From: Sediminispirochaeta bajacaliforniensis DSM 16054
Lineage (GTDB): Bacteria; Spirochaetota; Spirochaetia; DSM-16054; Sediminispirochaetaceae
DNA: 64,000 bases
Direction: 5' to 3'
Assembly (NCBI RefSeq): GCF_000378205.1
Contig: NZ_KB899421.1
Location: forward strand, 1-64,000
Shown: piece by piece, positions 25,144-35,400 of the stretch
Layout: the number at the start of each line of letters is the position of its first letter
Numbering within the stretch: position 1 is the first letter of the stretch
Notes under the pieces: generated by a model
What the model was told of the DNA's origin: nothing
Database searches by the model: none
Seen by the model: the letters and a program-made list of their open reading frames with translations, nothing else
Program-made: the position numbers and the translations under genes

Positions 25144-25896
25144 ATGAGTAAACGTTCTGCTGCTTTGCGTTATTACCGAAGTTATCGTCCGGAAAGTAAA
25201 CTTCGAAAAGCGATCAGACGTATCATTCGTTTTCTTCTTCTCCTTTTTATTGCGAAAATAATCCTCACGTCGTTTTTACTTTCTTCGTATGTTGTACGGA
25301 CAGAGGCCATGGAGCCCTCATTGAAAAAAGGAGAACGAGTACTTGCCACGCCCCTTTTATATGGTGGTTTTATTCCCTTTACGTCAATGCGTTTCCCTGA
25401 ACTTCGGCTACCGAACTACGGTGAAATGGTGCTTTATCAGACACCTGTTTCGGAAACCAATCCATGGTGGATCAATATTATCTCGGAGCTATGGTTTTTT
25501 ATAACGGGAGAACAGAGTCACAGACTGCCTTTCTCGGAAGATCCCGTCGATGCCCGACTTGCCATTGGACGAATCATTGCCAGGCCTGGCGATACGGTAA
25601 AAATTGATCATGGTATCATCATGGTAAAAAAGAAAGGTGAAAGCAATTTTTTTGAAGAACATACGGCAATTCGAAAAGAATATCGGACACAACATCAGCT
25701 TCTTCCCGAAGGCTGGGATCGGAACTTACCGTTCTCCAATGAAATGGATGCTCGTACACTGGGTGATGAGGATTTTTTCATTGTAAATGACAATCGAACG
25801 ATTTTTTCCGACAGCAGATTGTGGGGGGTACAAAAGGCTCCCCTGATTCAGGCAAAGGTGCTGTTTTCATATTGGCCGCGCTTCTCCCTTCATTAA
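25144..25896 (+). CDS. Signal peptidase I paralogue lacking both catalytic residues
   Basis: A 250-residue protein with the S26A architecture: membrane anchor (about 26-48), then VVRTEAMEPSLKKGERVL aligning with the IPSGSMxPTL box, IGRIIARPGDTVKI aligning with the KRvvGlpGD box, and NDNRTIFSDSRLWG aligning with GDNRxxSxDSR. The nucleophile Ser is Ala55 and the general-base Lys is Gly142, so peptidase activity is not expected. The rest of the fold is well kept, which argues for a selected function rather than decay. It follows lepB immediately, suggesting a partner or regulator of the active enzyme; that is inference. Confidence 0.85.
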   Translation: MSKRSAALRYYRSYRPESKLRKAIRRIIRFLLLLFIAKIILTSFLLSSYVVRTEAMEPSLKKGERVLATPLLYGGFIPFTSMRFPELRLPNYGEMVLYQTPVSETNPWWINIISELWFFITGEQSHRLPFSEDPVDARLAIGRIIARPGDTVKIDHGIIMVKKKGESNFFEEHTAIRKEYRTQHQLLPEGWDRNLPFSNEMDARTLGDEDFFIVNDNRTIFSDSRLWGVQKAPLIQAKVLFSYWPRFSLH

Positions 25897-25900
25897 AGCA

Positions 25901-27079
25901 ATGAATCTTTCCGTTAACGATCTTTCCTTATATATCCACGTTCCTTTTTGCTTCGATAAGTGTGACTATTGTGATTTTTTCAGTATTCCCCATCACGGTC
26001 GGCCTGATAACCGGTTGCTTGAGAGGGAGTTCCGTCTGATAGAAGCCATGGGCTCCAGATGGCTTCGCCGATTACAGTGCAGGAGCCTAGAAACCATCTA
26101 TATCGGCGGAGGCACACCCTCATCGATAGGATTGGATCGTCTTGAAAGGCTTTTGAGTATCATTGCAAACCTCATAAAAAAAGAGGGGATTGCCTTCGAA
26201 GGTGAGTATACCATGGAAGCCAATCCAAGAGATATTTCCGACGATCTCATTGAGCTTTTGGAAAGCTACAAGATCAACCGTCTCAGTCTCGGCCTCCAGT
26301 CGCTCAATGACCGGGACCTTAGGGCCATAGGCAGAAGCGGAAGCAGGGCGCAATCCTTAAACGCCCTTAGCGTGCTTTCCTCCCGCTGGAAGGGACGCTT
26401 TTCCCTTGATATCATTGCGGGTATTCCGGGCCAGAAAAGCGAAAGCATCGATGAGATCGTCGAAACAGCGGTCGAATCTGGAGCCGATCACCTTTCTATC
26501 TACCAACTCACCATTGAAGAGGGGACTCCTCTTGCAAGAAAGATAGCCCAGGGGCTTCGTCGTGCGCCGCAGGATGAAGATTATCTTCGTCTCTTTAAGC
26601 ACGCCGTCGAAACAGCCGAAAAAACGGGTTTTAAACGATATGAGGTTTCGGCATTTGCACGCAAGGGTTGTGAAAGCAAGCATAATCTACGCTATTGGTA
26701 TCTGCGCCCCTATCTTGGGCTTGGAAGCGGCGCGGTATCGACCCTGCCGCTTGCTGACGGGAGGGCTCTGCGTTTTTGTACCGGAAAGGGGCGTTATATG
26801 AAAGAAATTCTTTCGCATAGACAACGCTTTACCGAAGCTCTCATGACAGGCTTTCGTCTGGTAGCAGGTGTTGATGAAAGCATGATTTCCGGCACTGGAA
26901 TTCCCGACCATCCTTTTCGACTCATCAGAAAGACCATTACCGATTACCGGAAGCGCGGACTTTTGTTCATGAAAAACGGAAGGATGGGACTTACACATCA
27001 GGGGCTCGACCTTTTAGACCGTTTTCTTCTTGATTGCCTTGTAGAACTTGATATCACCTGGCCCGAGAATCGATCTTGA
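25901..27079 (+). CDS. hemW: HemW-type radical SAM protein (heme chaperone)
   Basis: A 392-residue radical SAM protein with the cluster motif CFDKCDYC (CxxxCxxC) near residue 17, IYIGGGTPS, the GLQSLNDRDL block and, near residue 260, HNLRYW, the HNxxYW heme-binding signature that separates HemW from the coproporphyrinogen dehydrogenase HemN. Older annotation calls these oxygen-independent coproporphyrinogen oxidase. The start ATG lies 4 bp behind the peptidase paralogue. The -35 box of the next operon overlaps its stop. Confidence 0.9.
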   Translation: MNLSVNDLSLYIHVPFCFDKCDYCDFFSIPHHGRPDNRLLEREFRLIEAMGSRWLRRLQCRSLETIYIGGGTPSSIGLDRLERLLSIIANLIKKEGIAFEGEYTMEANPRDISDDLIELLESYKINRLSLGLQSLNDRDLRAIGRSGSRAQSLNALSVLSSRWKGRFSLDIIAGIPGQKSESIDEIVETAVESGADHLSIYQLTIEEGTPLARKIAQGLRRAPQDEDYLRLFKHAVETAEKTGFKRYEVSAFARKGCESKHNLRYWYLRPYLGLGSGAVSTLPLADGRALRFCTGKGRYMKEILSHRQRFTEALMTGFRLVAGVDESMISGTGIPDHPFRLIRKTITDYRKRGLLFMKNGRMGLTHQGLDLLDRFLLDCLVELDITWPENRS

Positions 27080-27105
27080 CAGCGCATTTTCGGGCGTGAT
27101 AGATT
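27076..27105 (+). promoter_or_regulatory. Promoter for the yebC-ruvCAB-queA operon
   Basis: Consensus TTGACA (27076-27081), 18-bp spacer, TAGATT (27100-27105), about 33 bases of leader, then AAGGAG (27129-27134) and ATG 27145. The -35 overlaps the hemW stop codon. Confidence 0.6.
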
Positions 27106-27144
27106 TTTATTTTAAAGCAGCATTTTTTAAGGAGTAGAGAGTAT

Positions 27145-27891
27145 ATGTCAGGCCATAGTAAATGGGCTTCGATCAAGCATAAAAAGGGTGCCATCGATGC
27201 TAAACGGGGAAAAGCCTTCACAAAAATCATCAAGGAGATTACTGTTGCGGCCCGAATGGGCGGAGGCGACCCCGAAGCAAATCCTCGGCTCAGAACCGCC
27301 GTTCTAAAAGCCAAAAGCGCAAACATGCCGAAGGACAATGTCGAGCGCGCCATTAAGAAGGGAACAGGAGATCTCGAAGGGGTCGATTATGTTGAACTGG
27401 CCTATGAGGCATACGGCCCTGGCGGCGTAGCGATTCTCATTGATGCTCTTACCGATAATAAAAACCGAACTGCTGCGGATGTGCGAAGTATCCTGACCAA
27501 AGGCGGTGGGAACCTCGGGGAATCGGGTTGTGTTTCTTATCTTTTCCAACGCAAAGGTATCATCAATTACTCTGCGGAGAGCTACACCGAAGAGGCAATT
27601 TTCGAGGTTGCCCTGGAGGCTGGAGCGGAAGATGTTTCCACCGAGGGAGACTCGATCGAAGTCATGACCGCTCCGGAGGATTTTGAACCGGTTCTGAAGG
27701 CCCTCCAGGCTGCAGGTTTTGAAGAAGAGCTCGCTGAGGTAAATAAGGTTCCCGATTCGACCGTCACCCTTGATGAGGAAAAGACCAGAAAGGCTCTCAG
27801 GCTTATCGAACGACTGGATGACCACGATGATGTTCAGTCTGTGGCGACAAACCTGGATATTCCCGAAGGCTTCGACCCGGACGAAGAATGA
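27145..27891 (+). CDS. yebC: YebC/PmpR family protein
   Basis: A 248-residue protein with the diagnostic N-terminus [22 protein letters not shown] and the blocks [10 protein letters not shown] and [14 protein letters not shown]. The family is annotated as transcriptional regulators; members of the TACO1/YebC type also help ribosomes through difficult sequences such as proline runs. The ATG has AAGGAG upstream. It overlaps ruvC by ATGA; the yebC-ruvC-ruvA-ruvB order is widely conserved. Confidence 0.95.
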   Translation: MSGHSKWASIKHKKGAIDAKRGKAFTKIIKEITVAARMGGGDPEANPRLRTAVLKAKSANMPKDNVERAIKKGTGDLEGVDYVELAYEAYGPGGVAILIDALTDNKNRTAADVRSILTKGGGNLGESGCVSYLFQRKGIINYSAESYTEEAIFEVALEAGAEDVSTEGDSIEVMTAPEDFEPVLKALQAAGFEEELAEVNKVPDSTVTLDEEKTRKALRLIERLDDHDDVQSVATNLDIPEGFDPDEE

Positions 27892-28391
27892 CCAGGATAC
27901 TCGGCCTTGATCCCGGTTTTGCCGAGACCGGCTGGGGAGTCGTAGAGGCCGAAGGTAACCGTTTCCGCCATGTCGATCACGGTGCCATCCGAACAAAAGC
28001 GAAAGAGCAAGTCGGATTCCGTTTGTCTGCAATTTACGATGCCGTAAAGAGCCTTGTCGAACAGTATCGACCCGAATGCTGCGGAATCGAAGAACTCTAT
28101 TTTGCAAAAAATATTACCAGCGCCTTTCCTGTCGCTCAGGCAAGAGGGGTGCTGTTGCTTGTGCTGGAGCAGCATTCCATTGTAACCGAAAGTTATTCTC
28201 CGCCGCTTATCAAGCAGACGATTACAGGAGTCGGCAGGGCGGAGAAACGGCAGGTTCAGGAAATGGTTCGGCTCTTGCTTGGATTGACGGAAATTCCCAA
28301 ACCGGATCATGCGGCTGATGCTTTGGCCGCAGCATTAACTCATGCAAGTTTTCGTTTTTCGTCATTACGGGGAGTGCGGAGGGATATATGA
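27888..28391 (+). CDS. ruvC: Holliday junction resolvase RuvC
   Basis: A 167-residue endonuclease with an RNase H-like fold. Catalytic acidic residues are visible: Asp in [13 protein letters not shown], Glu in GIEELYF, and the closing Asp/His group in [14 protein letters not shown]. It cuts four-way junctions in concert with RuvAB. It overlaps both neighbours by four bases, so the whole ruv set is translationally coupled. Confidence 0.96.
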   Translation: MTRILGLDPGFAETGWGVVEAEGNRFRHVDHGAIRTKAKEQVGFRLSAIYDAVKSLVEQYRPECCGIEELYFAKNITSAFPVAQARGVLLLVLEQHSIVTESYSPPLIKQTITGVGRAEKRQVQEMVRLLLGLTEIPKPDHAADALAAALTHASFRFSSLRGVRRDI

Positions 28392-28996
28392 TAGAGAGCT
28401 TGACGGGCACGATAACGGGAAGGCAGGGTACCGTGCTCTTTTTATCCACCGGGGCAATCGAATGGGTCCTTGAAGCCACCTCATCGGCTGCAATGAAATT
28501 TGCCTCCTCAAAGGAAACCGTACAAATTCCTGTTCACCTTATCCATCGTGAAGATGCCATGTTGCTCTTTGCTTTTGCATCAAAAAAGGAACGGAACCTT
28601 TTTCGCGAGCTTTTAAAGGTATCGGGGATAGGTCCCAAACAAGCAGTAAGGATTTTATCGGGGATGGAAGCCGACCGTTTTATCGCCGCCCTTGAAAACG
28701 AAGATGTGGATCTGCTTTCCTCCATCCCCGGAGTCGGGAAAAAGAGTGCGGGGAAGATTATTCTCGCCCTTCGTGGTAAGCTTACGCCTGCGGAAGAAGA
28801 GGGGGAAGCAGGAGATGAGAGCCTTCCCTTCAAGGAGCTTGTGGAAGCCCTTAACGGTATGGGATTCGATCGTAAGCTTGCAGAAAAGGCTTTAAAGGCG
28901 GCTTTGAACGAATTAGAGCCCGAGCGCTTTGAACATGATCATGAAAAGCTTGAACGAGAGCTCTTTAGGGCGGCAATTGTGAGGCTAAGCAGCTAA
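28388..28996 (+). CDS. ruvA: Holliday junction branch-migration protein RuvA
   Basis: A 202-residue tetramer-forming junction-binding protein. It has an N-terminal OB fold beginning MIESLTGTI, two helix-hairpin-helix motifs ([14 protein letters not shown] and [14 protein letters not shown]), an acidic linker and a C-terminal domain (VEALNGMGF) that contacts RuvB. Its last base is the first of ruvB. Confidence 0.96.
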   Translation: MIESLTGTITGRQGTVLFLSTGAIEWVLEATSSAAMKFASSKETVQIPVHLIHREDAMLLFAFASKKERNLFRELLKVSGIGPKQAVRILSGMEADRFIAALENEDVDLLSSIPGVGKKSAGKIILALRGKLTPAEEEGEAGDESLPFKELVEALNGMGFDRKLAEKALKAALNELEPERFEHDHEKLERELFRAAIVRLSS

Positions 28997-30042
28997 TGTC
29001 CGATAATAATCCAGACTCCTTTCTTGAAGCCGAGTATCGCGAAGAGGATGCCCTTGAGGGACGACTTCGTCCTCAGCGGCTGAAGGAGTTTCAGGGGCAA
29101 CGGGCCCTTAAAGAAAATCTTTCGGTTTTTATATCGGCGGCAAAGGAACGGCAGGAAAGCCTGGATCATGTTTTTCTTTCAGGTCCCCCGGGACTGGGTA
29201 AAACGACCCTTGCCGGAATTCTCGCCAATGAGATGGGAGCCGAATTCAAGGTAACCAGCGCTCCGGCCCTGGAGAAGCCCAAGGACCTCGCAGGTATTCT
29301 CACCACCCTTGGCGAGGGTAATGTTTTTTTTATCGATGAGGTGCACAGGCTCAAACCGGCCCTCGAAGAGATGCTTTACATTGCCATGGAGGATTTCGAG
29401 ATTGATTGGATTGTGGGGCAGGGCCCCGCGGCCCGGACCATACGGATTCCTCTTCCGCCCTTTACCCTTATCGGAGCCACTACGAAAGCGGGACAGGTAA
29501 CAGGGCCCCTCTTCTCCCGTTTCGGCATCACGGTCAGAATGGACTTCTATACCGAGGCGGATTTAAAGGCCATCATCGCCCGTTCCGCATCGATTTTGTC
29601 GGTTTCGATCGGCGAAGATGCGGTTGCCGCCATCGCACAATGCTCACGAGGAACGCCGAGGGTCGCCAATCGATTACTTCGAAGAATGCGTGATTTCGCC
29701 CAGATCCTTGGAAACGGTTCTATCGATGCCGGAATCGTATCAGAAGGCTTGAGGCGGCTGGAGATCGACCATTTCGGGCTCGAAAAGCATGACAGAGAAA
29801 TCTTACGTACCATTATCGAACAGTACGACGGAGGACCTGTGGGTGCTGAAACCCTGGCCATCAGCGTCGGCGAGGCAGTGGAAAGCCTTGAAGACTTTTA
29901 CGAGCCATTTCTTATCCAACGAGGCTTCCTCCAGCGTACTCCCCGGGGAAGAACGGCGACTCCTCTTGCTTATCGACATCTTGGTATAGACCCAAACACA
30001 GGAAGGAGTAAGAAGGTTGAAGACCAGCGATTTCTCTTTTGA
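28996..30042 (+). CDS. ruvB: Holliday junction helicase RuvB
   Basis: A 348-residue AAA+ motor. Walker A is [11 protein letters not shown], Walker [10 protein letters not shown], sensor 1 IGATTKAG, and the Arg finger region FSRFGI; the C-terminal winged helix ([15 protein letters not shown]) binds DNA. It overlaps the queA start by 26 bases. Confidence 0.97.
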   Translation: MSDNNPDSFLEAEYREEDALEGRLRPQRLKEFQGQRALKENLSVFISAAKERQESLDHVFLSGPPGLGKTTLAGILANEMGAEFKVTSAPALEKPKDLAGILTTLGEGNVFFIDEVHRLKPALEEMLYIAMEDFEIDWIVGQGPAARTIRIPLPPFTLIGATTKAGQVTGPLFSRFGITVRMDFYTEADLKAIIARSASILSVSIGEDAVAAIAQCSRGTPRVANRLLRRMRDFAQILGNGSIDAGIVSEGLRRLEIDHFGLEKHDREILRTIIEQYDGGPVGAETLAISVGEAVESLEDFYEPFLIQRGFLQRTPRGRTATPLAYRHLGIDPNTGRSKKVEDQRFLF

Positions 30043-31057
30043 TCTTCCCGAAGAATTAATAGCACAAACCCCGTCGAAAAAGAGGGGGGCAAGCAGGATG
30101 CTGGTCGTCGACCGAAAAAGCGGAACCTTTCGTCACCTCCACACCTCGGATTTTCCGGAGATTGTGGAAGATGATGTCTTGCTTGTTATAAACGATTCAA
30201 AGGTTCGTAAAGCACGCTTATTCGGCAGCTCCGAGACCGGGGGAACGGTTGAATTTCTCCTCCTTCATCCCGATTCCCAGGATCAGTGTCTTTGGACTGC
30301 AATGGTCTCAAAGGCAAAAAAGCAGCGTCCCGGCAAGCGTTTCCTGTTTCCTCAAGGCATAGAAGGTATCATCGAGGCCGCGCACGGGGACAGCACAGGG
30401 CCGTATCGTCGGGTCCGTTTTTCCGTCCCCATAGATGATGCATATTTCGAGGTCAACGGCCATATTCCCTTGCCGCCCTATATAAGAAGGGAAGATACCG
30501 AACTGGATGAGGAGCGCTACCAAACCGTCTATGCACAGCATCCAGGATCGGTAGCGGCCCCTACAGCGGGCTTACACTTTACCGAGGAAACCTTTACGGC
30601 CTTGAAAAACCGCTCTGTCCCCGTGGCCCGGCTAACGCTTCATGTGGGCCTCGGGACCTTTCTCCCTGTCCGCAGCGAAGAGATTACCGATCACGAAATG
30701 CACCGTGAGCGTTATGAGATTTCCCAAGATGCAGCCGATACGATTAATAGAGCGAAGCACGACGGGCGAAAGATCGTTGCGGTGGGAACCACATCGGTCA
30801 GGACCCTTGAATCTGCCTGGGATACCGAAAATGGCTGCATACGGGCAGGAAGTGCCGAAACACAGCTGTTCATCTACCCCGGTTATACCTTCAAGGTGGT
30901 AGATCGCCTTTTTACCAATTTTCATACCCCGAAGTCGACGCTCCTGATGCTGGTCAGCGCCTTTGCCGGAAAAGCGTTGATAGATGCCGCCTATGCCGAG
31001 GCATTGAAAGAGCGATATCGTTTTTTCAGCTATGGTGATGCAATGTATATTCAATAG
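30017..31057 (+). CDS. queA: S-adenosylmethionine:tRNA ribosyltransferase-isomerase QueA
   Basis: A 346-residue enzyme that moves the ribosyl part of SAM onto preQ1-tRNA to form epoxyqueuosine. The N-terminus [16 protein letters not shown], the block [15 protein letters not shown] and [11 protein letters not shown], and the C-terminal [19 protein letters not shown] are characteristic. It starts at TTG 30017 with AAGGAG eight bases upstream, inside the end of ruvB. tgt, the earlier queuosine step, is at 55.1 kb. Its end overlaps a convergent gene by seven bases. Confidence 0.95.
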   Translation: MKTSDFSFDLPEELIAQTPSKKRGASRMLVVDRKSGTFRHLHTSDFPEIVEDDVLLVINDSKVRKARLFGSSETGGTVEFLLLHPDSQDQCLWTAMVSKAKKQRPGKRFLFPQGIEGIIEAAHGDSTGPYRRVRFSVPIDDAYFEVNGHIPLPPYIRREDTELDEERYQTVYAQHPGSVAAPTAGLHFTEETFTALKNRSVPVARLTLHVGLGTFLPVRSEEITDHEMHRERYEISQDAADTINRAKHDGRKIVAVGTTSVRTLESAWDTENGCIRAGSAETQLFIYPGYTFKVVDRLFTNFHTPKSTLLMLVSAFAGKALIDAAYAEALKERYRFFSYGDAMYIQ

Positions 31058-31656
31058 GTGGATTGATCCATCTTTTCAAAGGCGTCTCTTACTTTCTGAA
31101 GACGTGCAAGGTCCAGAGCGATAAACTCACCGTAGTCCAGCTCTCCCTGATCGATGCGGTAGACTTCATCCTCCCATTCTTCGACCTCATCAAGGTGCAC
31201 ATAGTCGACGGTGTGAAGCTTTGCCCACCAGGTTAGCGCCTCTTTCCAATAGGAAAGGGCGGCCTTATAGCAGCTTTCGGCAGTCTCCAAGGAGTCGAGG
31301 TTTGCAGATTTCCAGGGATAGTTGTAAAAATAGGCTTCCCGTTTATCGTATTTCGATGCAAGTCCCCGATACTGTTTCACCAGCTCCAGGTTTACATGCA
31401 TATAAAAAAGCGTTCGGTAGCGCTGCCACTCCTTTCTGTCGTCGATACGGGCCAGTGCGTTCAGGGGATTTGCAAAGGGAGAGCGTAAGGCCCGTTCCAG
31501 GTACCAGATATTCTCCTGATACTCTTCGGGATAACGGTAGAGATTTTGGTGATAGAGGCGGTAGAATTGTTCAGCAAATTCTATTTTGTAGGCCGATCCC
31601 GCAACGGGAAGAAAGATCATCAGAATTAGGCATAGAAAGCAACATCGCACCCTCAT
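31051..31656 (-). CDS. Exported spirochaetal protein of unknown function
   Basis: A 201-residue protein with a signal peptide (about 1-20, ending VAGSA) and a mature part rich in Tyr, Trp and Leu that appears helical, with repeated short helices around FAEQFYRLYHQNLY and NPLNALARID. I believe similar proteins occur in treponemes, always of unknown role. I start it at ATG 31656; a longer frame upstream is the tail of tmk. It follows tmk by seven bases. Confidence 0.72.
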   Translation of the reverse strand: MRVRCCFLCLILMIFLPVAGSAYKIEFAEQFYRLYHQNLYRYPEEYQENIWYLERALRSPFANPLNALARIDDRKEWQRYRTLFYMHVNLELVKQYRGLASKYDKREAYFYNYPWKSANLDSLETAESCYKAALSYWKEALTWWAKLHTVDYVHLDEVEEWEDEVYRIDQGELDYGEFIALDLARLQKVRDAFEKMDQSTY

Positions 31657-31663
31657 ATGCTTA

Positions 31664-32284
31664 TTATCGACCGTCGCGCACAATACTCCACACTTTTTCG
31701 GCAAGCACCTCTTTCGCAAGTGTTCCGTCGAGACGATGAATCTTCATCCTTCTCTTGGCATAAAGGTCAAGGGTATGCTCATAGCGTTCACGCACCCGTT
31801 CCTGTAAAGCAAGAGTTTCGAAGATATCACGCTGATCACGATCCGACATGCGGCGTTCGCACTCTTCGGGAGCGAGGTCTATATAGATCAGCCGTTCGGG
31901 AAGGGGGAAAATGCTATTTATCTCATACACAATGTCGAAATCGACATCAAGGGATTGATATGCTAAACTCGAAAAAAGATAACGATCTCCAATGACAGCT
32001 ATATGCTTATCGAGCCATGAGAGAATACCGCCTTTTCCAAAGAGGTGTTCATAGCGGTCGGCAACAAAGAGTCGGGCAAGAGTCTCGGGATGGTATGGTA
32101 GCTGCCCGGCGAGGACCTTTCTGATGACTACGCCGATCTCGGAAGCGGTCGGTTCAAAGGTCAGCTGTACCGCTTTTCCCTTCAGCTTACAGCGATCGGC
32201 AAGGAGTAAGGCTTGAGTAGTGGTTCCGGCTCCATCGAGGCCCTCGAATACCGTGTATCCGCTAAGAATTTTCTGCTCTTTCAT
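31664..32284 (-). CDS. tmk: Thymidylate kinase
   Basis: A 206-residue P-loop kinase that phosphorylates dTMP. The P-loop is FEGLDGAGTTTQ, followed by the substrate-binding DRY motif (GDRYLFSSLAYQ) and a LID region with ERRMSDRDQRD. The start is ATG 32284. The usual phosphate loop has GSGKTT; the GTTT variant here is common in treponemal enzymes as far as I recall. It is divergent from the tamB operon across about 165 bp. Confidence 0.88.
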   Translation of the reverse strand: MKEQKILSGYTVFEGLDGAGTTTQALLLADRCKLKGKAVQLTFEPTASEIGVVIRKVLAGQLPYHPETLARLFVADRYEHLFGKGGILSWLDKHIAVIGDRYLFSSLAYQSLDVDFDIVYEINSIFPLPERLIYIDLAPEECERRMSDRDQRDIFETLALQERVRERYEHTLDLYAKRRMKIHRLDGTLAKEVLAEKVWSIVRDGR

Positions 32285-32451
32285 GACGAAACCTTACCCG
32301 CTTTCCCATCTCTTGTCGATAATGTATGATGGAAAAGAGGGAGAATTGGCAATATCTTTAGAAGGGATATATCTCCCGTACTTGCAGGGTTAGGAAACTG
32401 AAAGGGATTACGTTCTCAATAAAACTCCATACAATTGCCGTTTTTCTTTTT

Positions 32452-35400
32452 TTGGTAGCGGCAACGACGGCTCTGTTTTTCCCTCTTCAGCGGCGTCTTG
32501 ATACCCTCATGGAGTCATGGCAGAGACAAACCATAGCCGCGGTTGAGAAACGATTCGGATATACCATCAATTATGAACGCATCAGGCCCACTATCCTGGT
32601 TCGTTTGGAAATTTTCAATGCACGAATGAGTGATGGCTCGGATACTCTTCTGAGTCTTCAGCGTCTTTCGGTAAAATACAATATCATTCGTCTGCTACGA
32701 GGGGACATCGAAGGTGCCGTCAGCAAGATAATTCTTGTTAATACAACCCTTCATATCGATGCCGAAAAGGATAGTAAGCTTCTTTCCATTTTCTCTTCGG
32801 ATAAACCACAAAGCAAAACCTCACTCACGGCGGCACCTTCGCCTCGGCTTCCGTCGGTTCCCGATTTAACCATACGCGGAAACAATGTCAATATCGACTA
32901 TAGTAGCAGTAGGTTCTCATTGTCGGTAGAAAACCTCTTTTTTTCATTGCAGGGCGGGCAGTCTCCGCATTTTTCTTCCAGAGGCAGGATTACGTTTTCA
33001 CTGAAAGGAGCCGAACAAGCTTCCATTGCCACCCCCTTTCAGGCTTTGATCACGGCGGAGGGAACGTGGAAAAGTAGTGACACTGCAGGAGTCACCATCG
33101 GTCTTCGTGATCTCCAGTCTCCATTCATGACGATTCCTACGGTACGGTTTCATGCCAGCCTGGATGGCGAAACACTCATTGTTGAGAAAGCGGCGGATCG
33201 TATTCCCCTCGACCTTAGTCTGCGTCATGATTTTTCCGAGTCTGCCACACAGCTTGAAATTCTATCAGAGGCCTTTGTCCCATCATCGTTTCTATCCCTT
33301 CGGGGGGATTATGATTCGATTAACCCTTGGCTGCGCAATAGTTACAGCGGTAAAATGGAGGTACGATACGATAAGAATCATTCCAGGCTGACGTATTCGA
33401 CGGATATGGCCGCGCAGTTGCGTTATATCTCCGGGGTTGAATTGCCATTTCCCCTCAATCATCATGTTCAGATTGCGGCAACTGGTGATGAAAAGGGAAT
33501 GAAAATAGACCTTTTGCGTGTTACATCTTCGGATATGGATTTTCGTCTTTCAGGTACGGCGCTGTTTTCCCCCCTCGTTTTTGATTTGGATTTTGATATC
33601 GGTCGTTTGGCCATTGACGAAAATCTTATTTCTGGGAAGGGGCGCCTTTCGTATAATCGAGATGGATTGGTTCTTACATCGGATCATATTTCATACAACG
33701 ATATCAAGCTTTCTAAGCTCGAGACATGGCTTTCGTTTGACTCGGCCGGAAGCAGCGATTTTTCTCTACGCATGACGGTTCCGGATGAAAATAGCGACAA
33801 ACAGGGACATATCGCTGCAGAAGGAGAATTTAGATGGAAAGATTCCTTTTACCTTGAAAGCTCTCTTTCCATTCAATCAGTGCCACTTGCAAATTTTTAT
33901 TCCGAACTTCAGCGGAGAGGGGTTGAGATCCCCTCTTTTCTCCCTCCTCCTTATCTTGATATGGATGGCTTTTTTTCCACAGACAAGAAGCGACTGAGCT
34001 ATTCGGTCGTAGGTCTGAGGATCACCGATGGATCTGCCGATCACTATCTAAGCCTCAGCGGCGCGGGAACTCTCGATGAACATACCATAAGGAACTTTGA
34101 TCTCCGTTGGGGTGATTATGTCGCAGGAGGAAGCAGTACCTTCTATATCAGGGATCAGGCCCTTCTTGCGGAAAGCGATATCACCGTCAATCAAATTTCC
34201 TATGGATTTACCGCATATTACAACTTCGGCAAAAGTTTGGTCCTCTCCGGAGATCATGGAAGCCGTCTTATTGCCCGATTTAAGGACGACGGCCTTTATC
34301 TTGCGGCGGAAGCAGATGCCTTTCCCCTGCCGATTAAACTAAAAGAAGCGGCTGACCTCTCATTCTCTCTCCACGGTCGTTATCGGTCCCCGTCTTCATG
34401 GCGGCTCGTAGTGGATACGTTTCGTTTTACATCGTTTTTTGCCTTCGAAGGATCGGGTAGCATAGGAAACAACGCCGCTTTTCTTACCAATATCTCCTAT
34501 CAAAGGGAAGGAGCACCGCTTCGGGGATCGATAAGTGCTTCTTATCCCGATAATAGTCCTCTGAAAGCGCAGGGATGGGTATCGCTTAGCGATCCGAAAA
34601 ATGAAGAAACCTACCTCGGGGCTTTTTCTTTGGATCCCAACGGCTTTTCCGCAAATTTCGACATACAAAATGCACCGCTTTCCAGATTTACAATAAAGAA
34701 ACCACAAGGGAAAATATCCGGAAAACTTATTGCAAAGGGCCCCTATCGTGATCCGGATTTTTCGGTCGATCTTGCCTTGGCAGAGGGGCAACAGGCCGAC
34801 AAACCCCTGGAACTTGAGGTGCGGGCTGAAAAAAAAGGAAGTGAGCTTCAGCTCAAGTACGGACGGGGACGCTTTGGAAATCATATTTTTCAGAAAATAT
34901 CAGGCCTTCTCATGCTCAATGACGGGCACATTACCCTTTCAGGTGAATATCGCCCCTATTATCAAAAAAAATTGCAGTCGGTTGGATTTTTACTTGAGGG
35001 GCAAACAGCCCCGGTCAATCGACTTTCGGCATTAGCCGACATCGCTCAATCACCGCTCTCGATGGGAGTAACTCTGGATCCTATTCTTACCTCCGACGGG
35101 ACCATGGATTCTCAACACTACGAACTCAAAAAAGAAGAAGGTACTATCTCCGTTACAGGAGGACCGCAAGAGGCAATCAACGGGTATTATCGTAAGGGAG
35201 GAGATTTTTATTTAGGCCTTTCCGACCCACTGCCCATAGTTGGCAACGTAAACGGCCACCTGGTTGAAAAAGAAATCTCCGCCGACATTTCACTTGAGTC
35301 CGCCGATCTGTCACTTTTGGACGGTATTGCCGATATCGGTTTCTTTGCCCTCCACGACGGAAGGGCCGAAGGAAGTCTGCATATCGAAGGGTCAATCAAT

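Noticed and set aside
27304-28107. 267-residue minus-strand open frame across yebC and ruvC
   Set aside because: Both plus-strand genes are unmistakable, and the antisense frame shows no domain or ribosome site.
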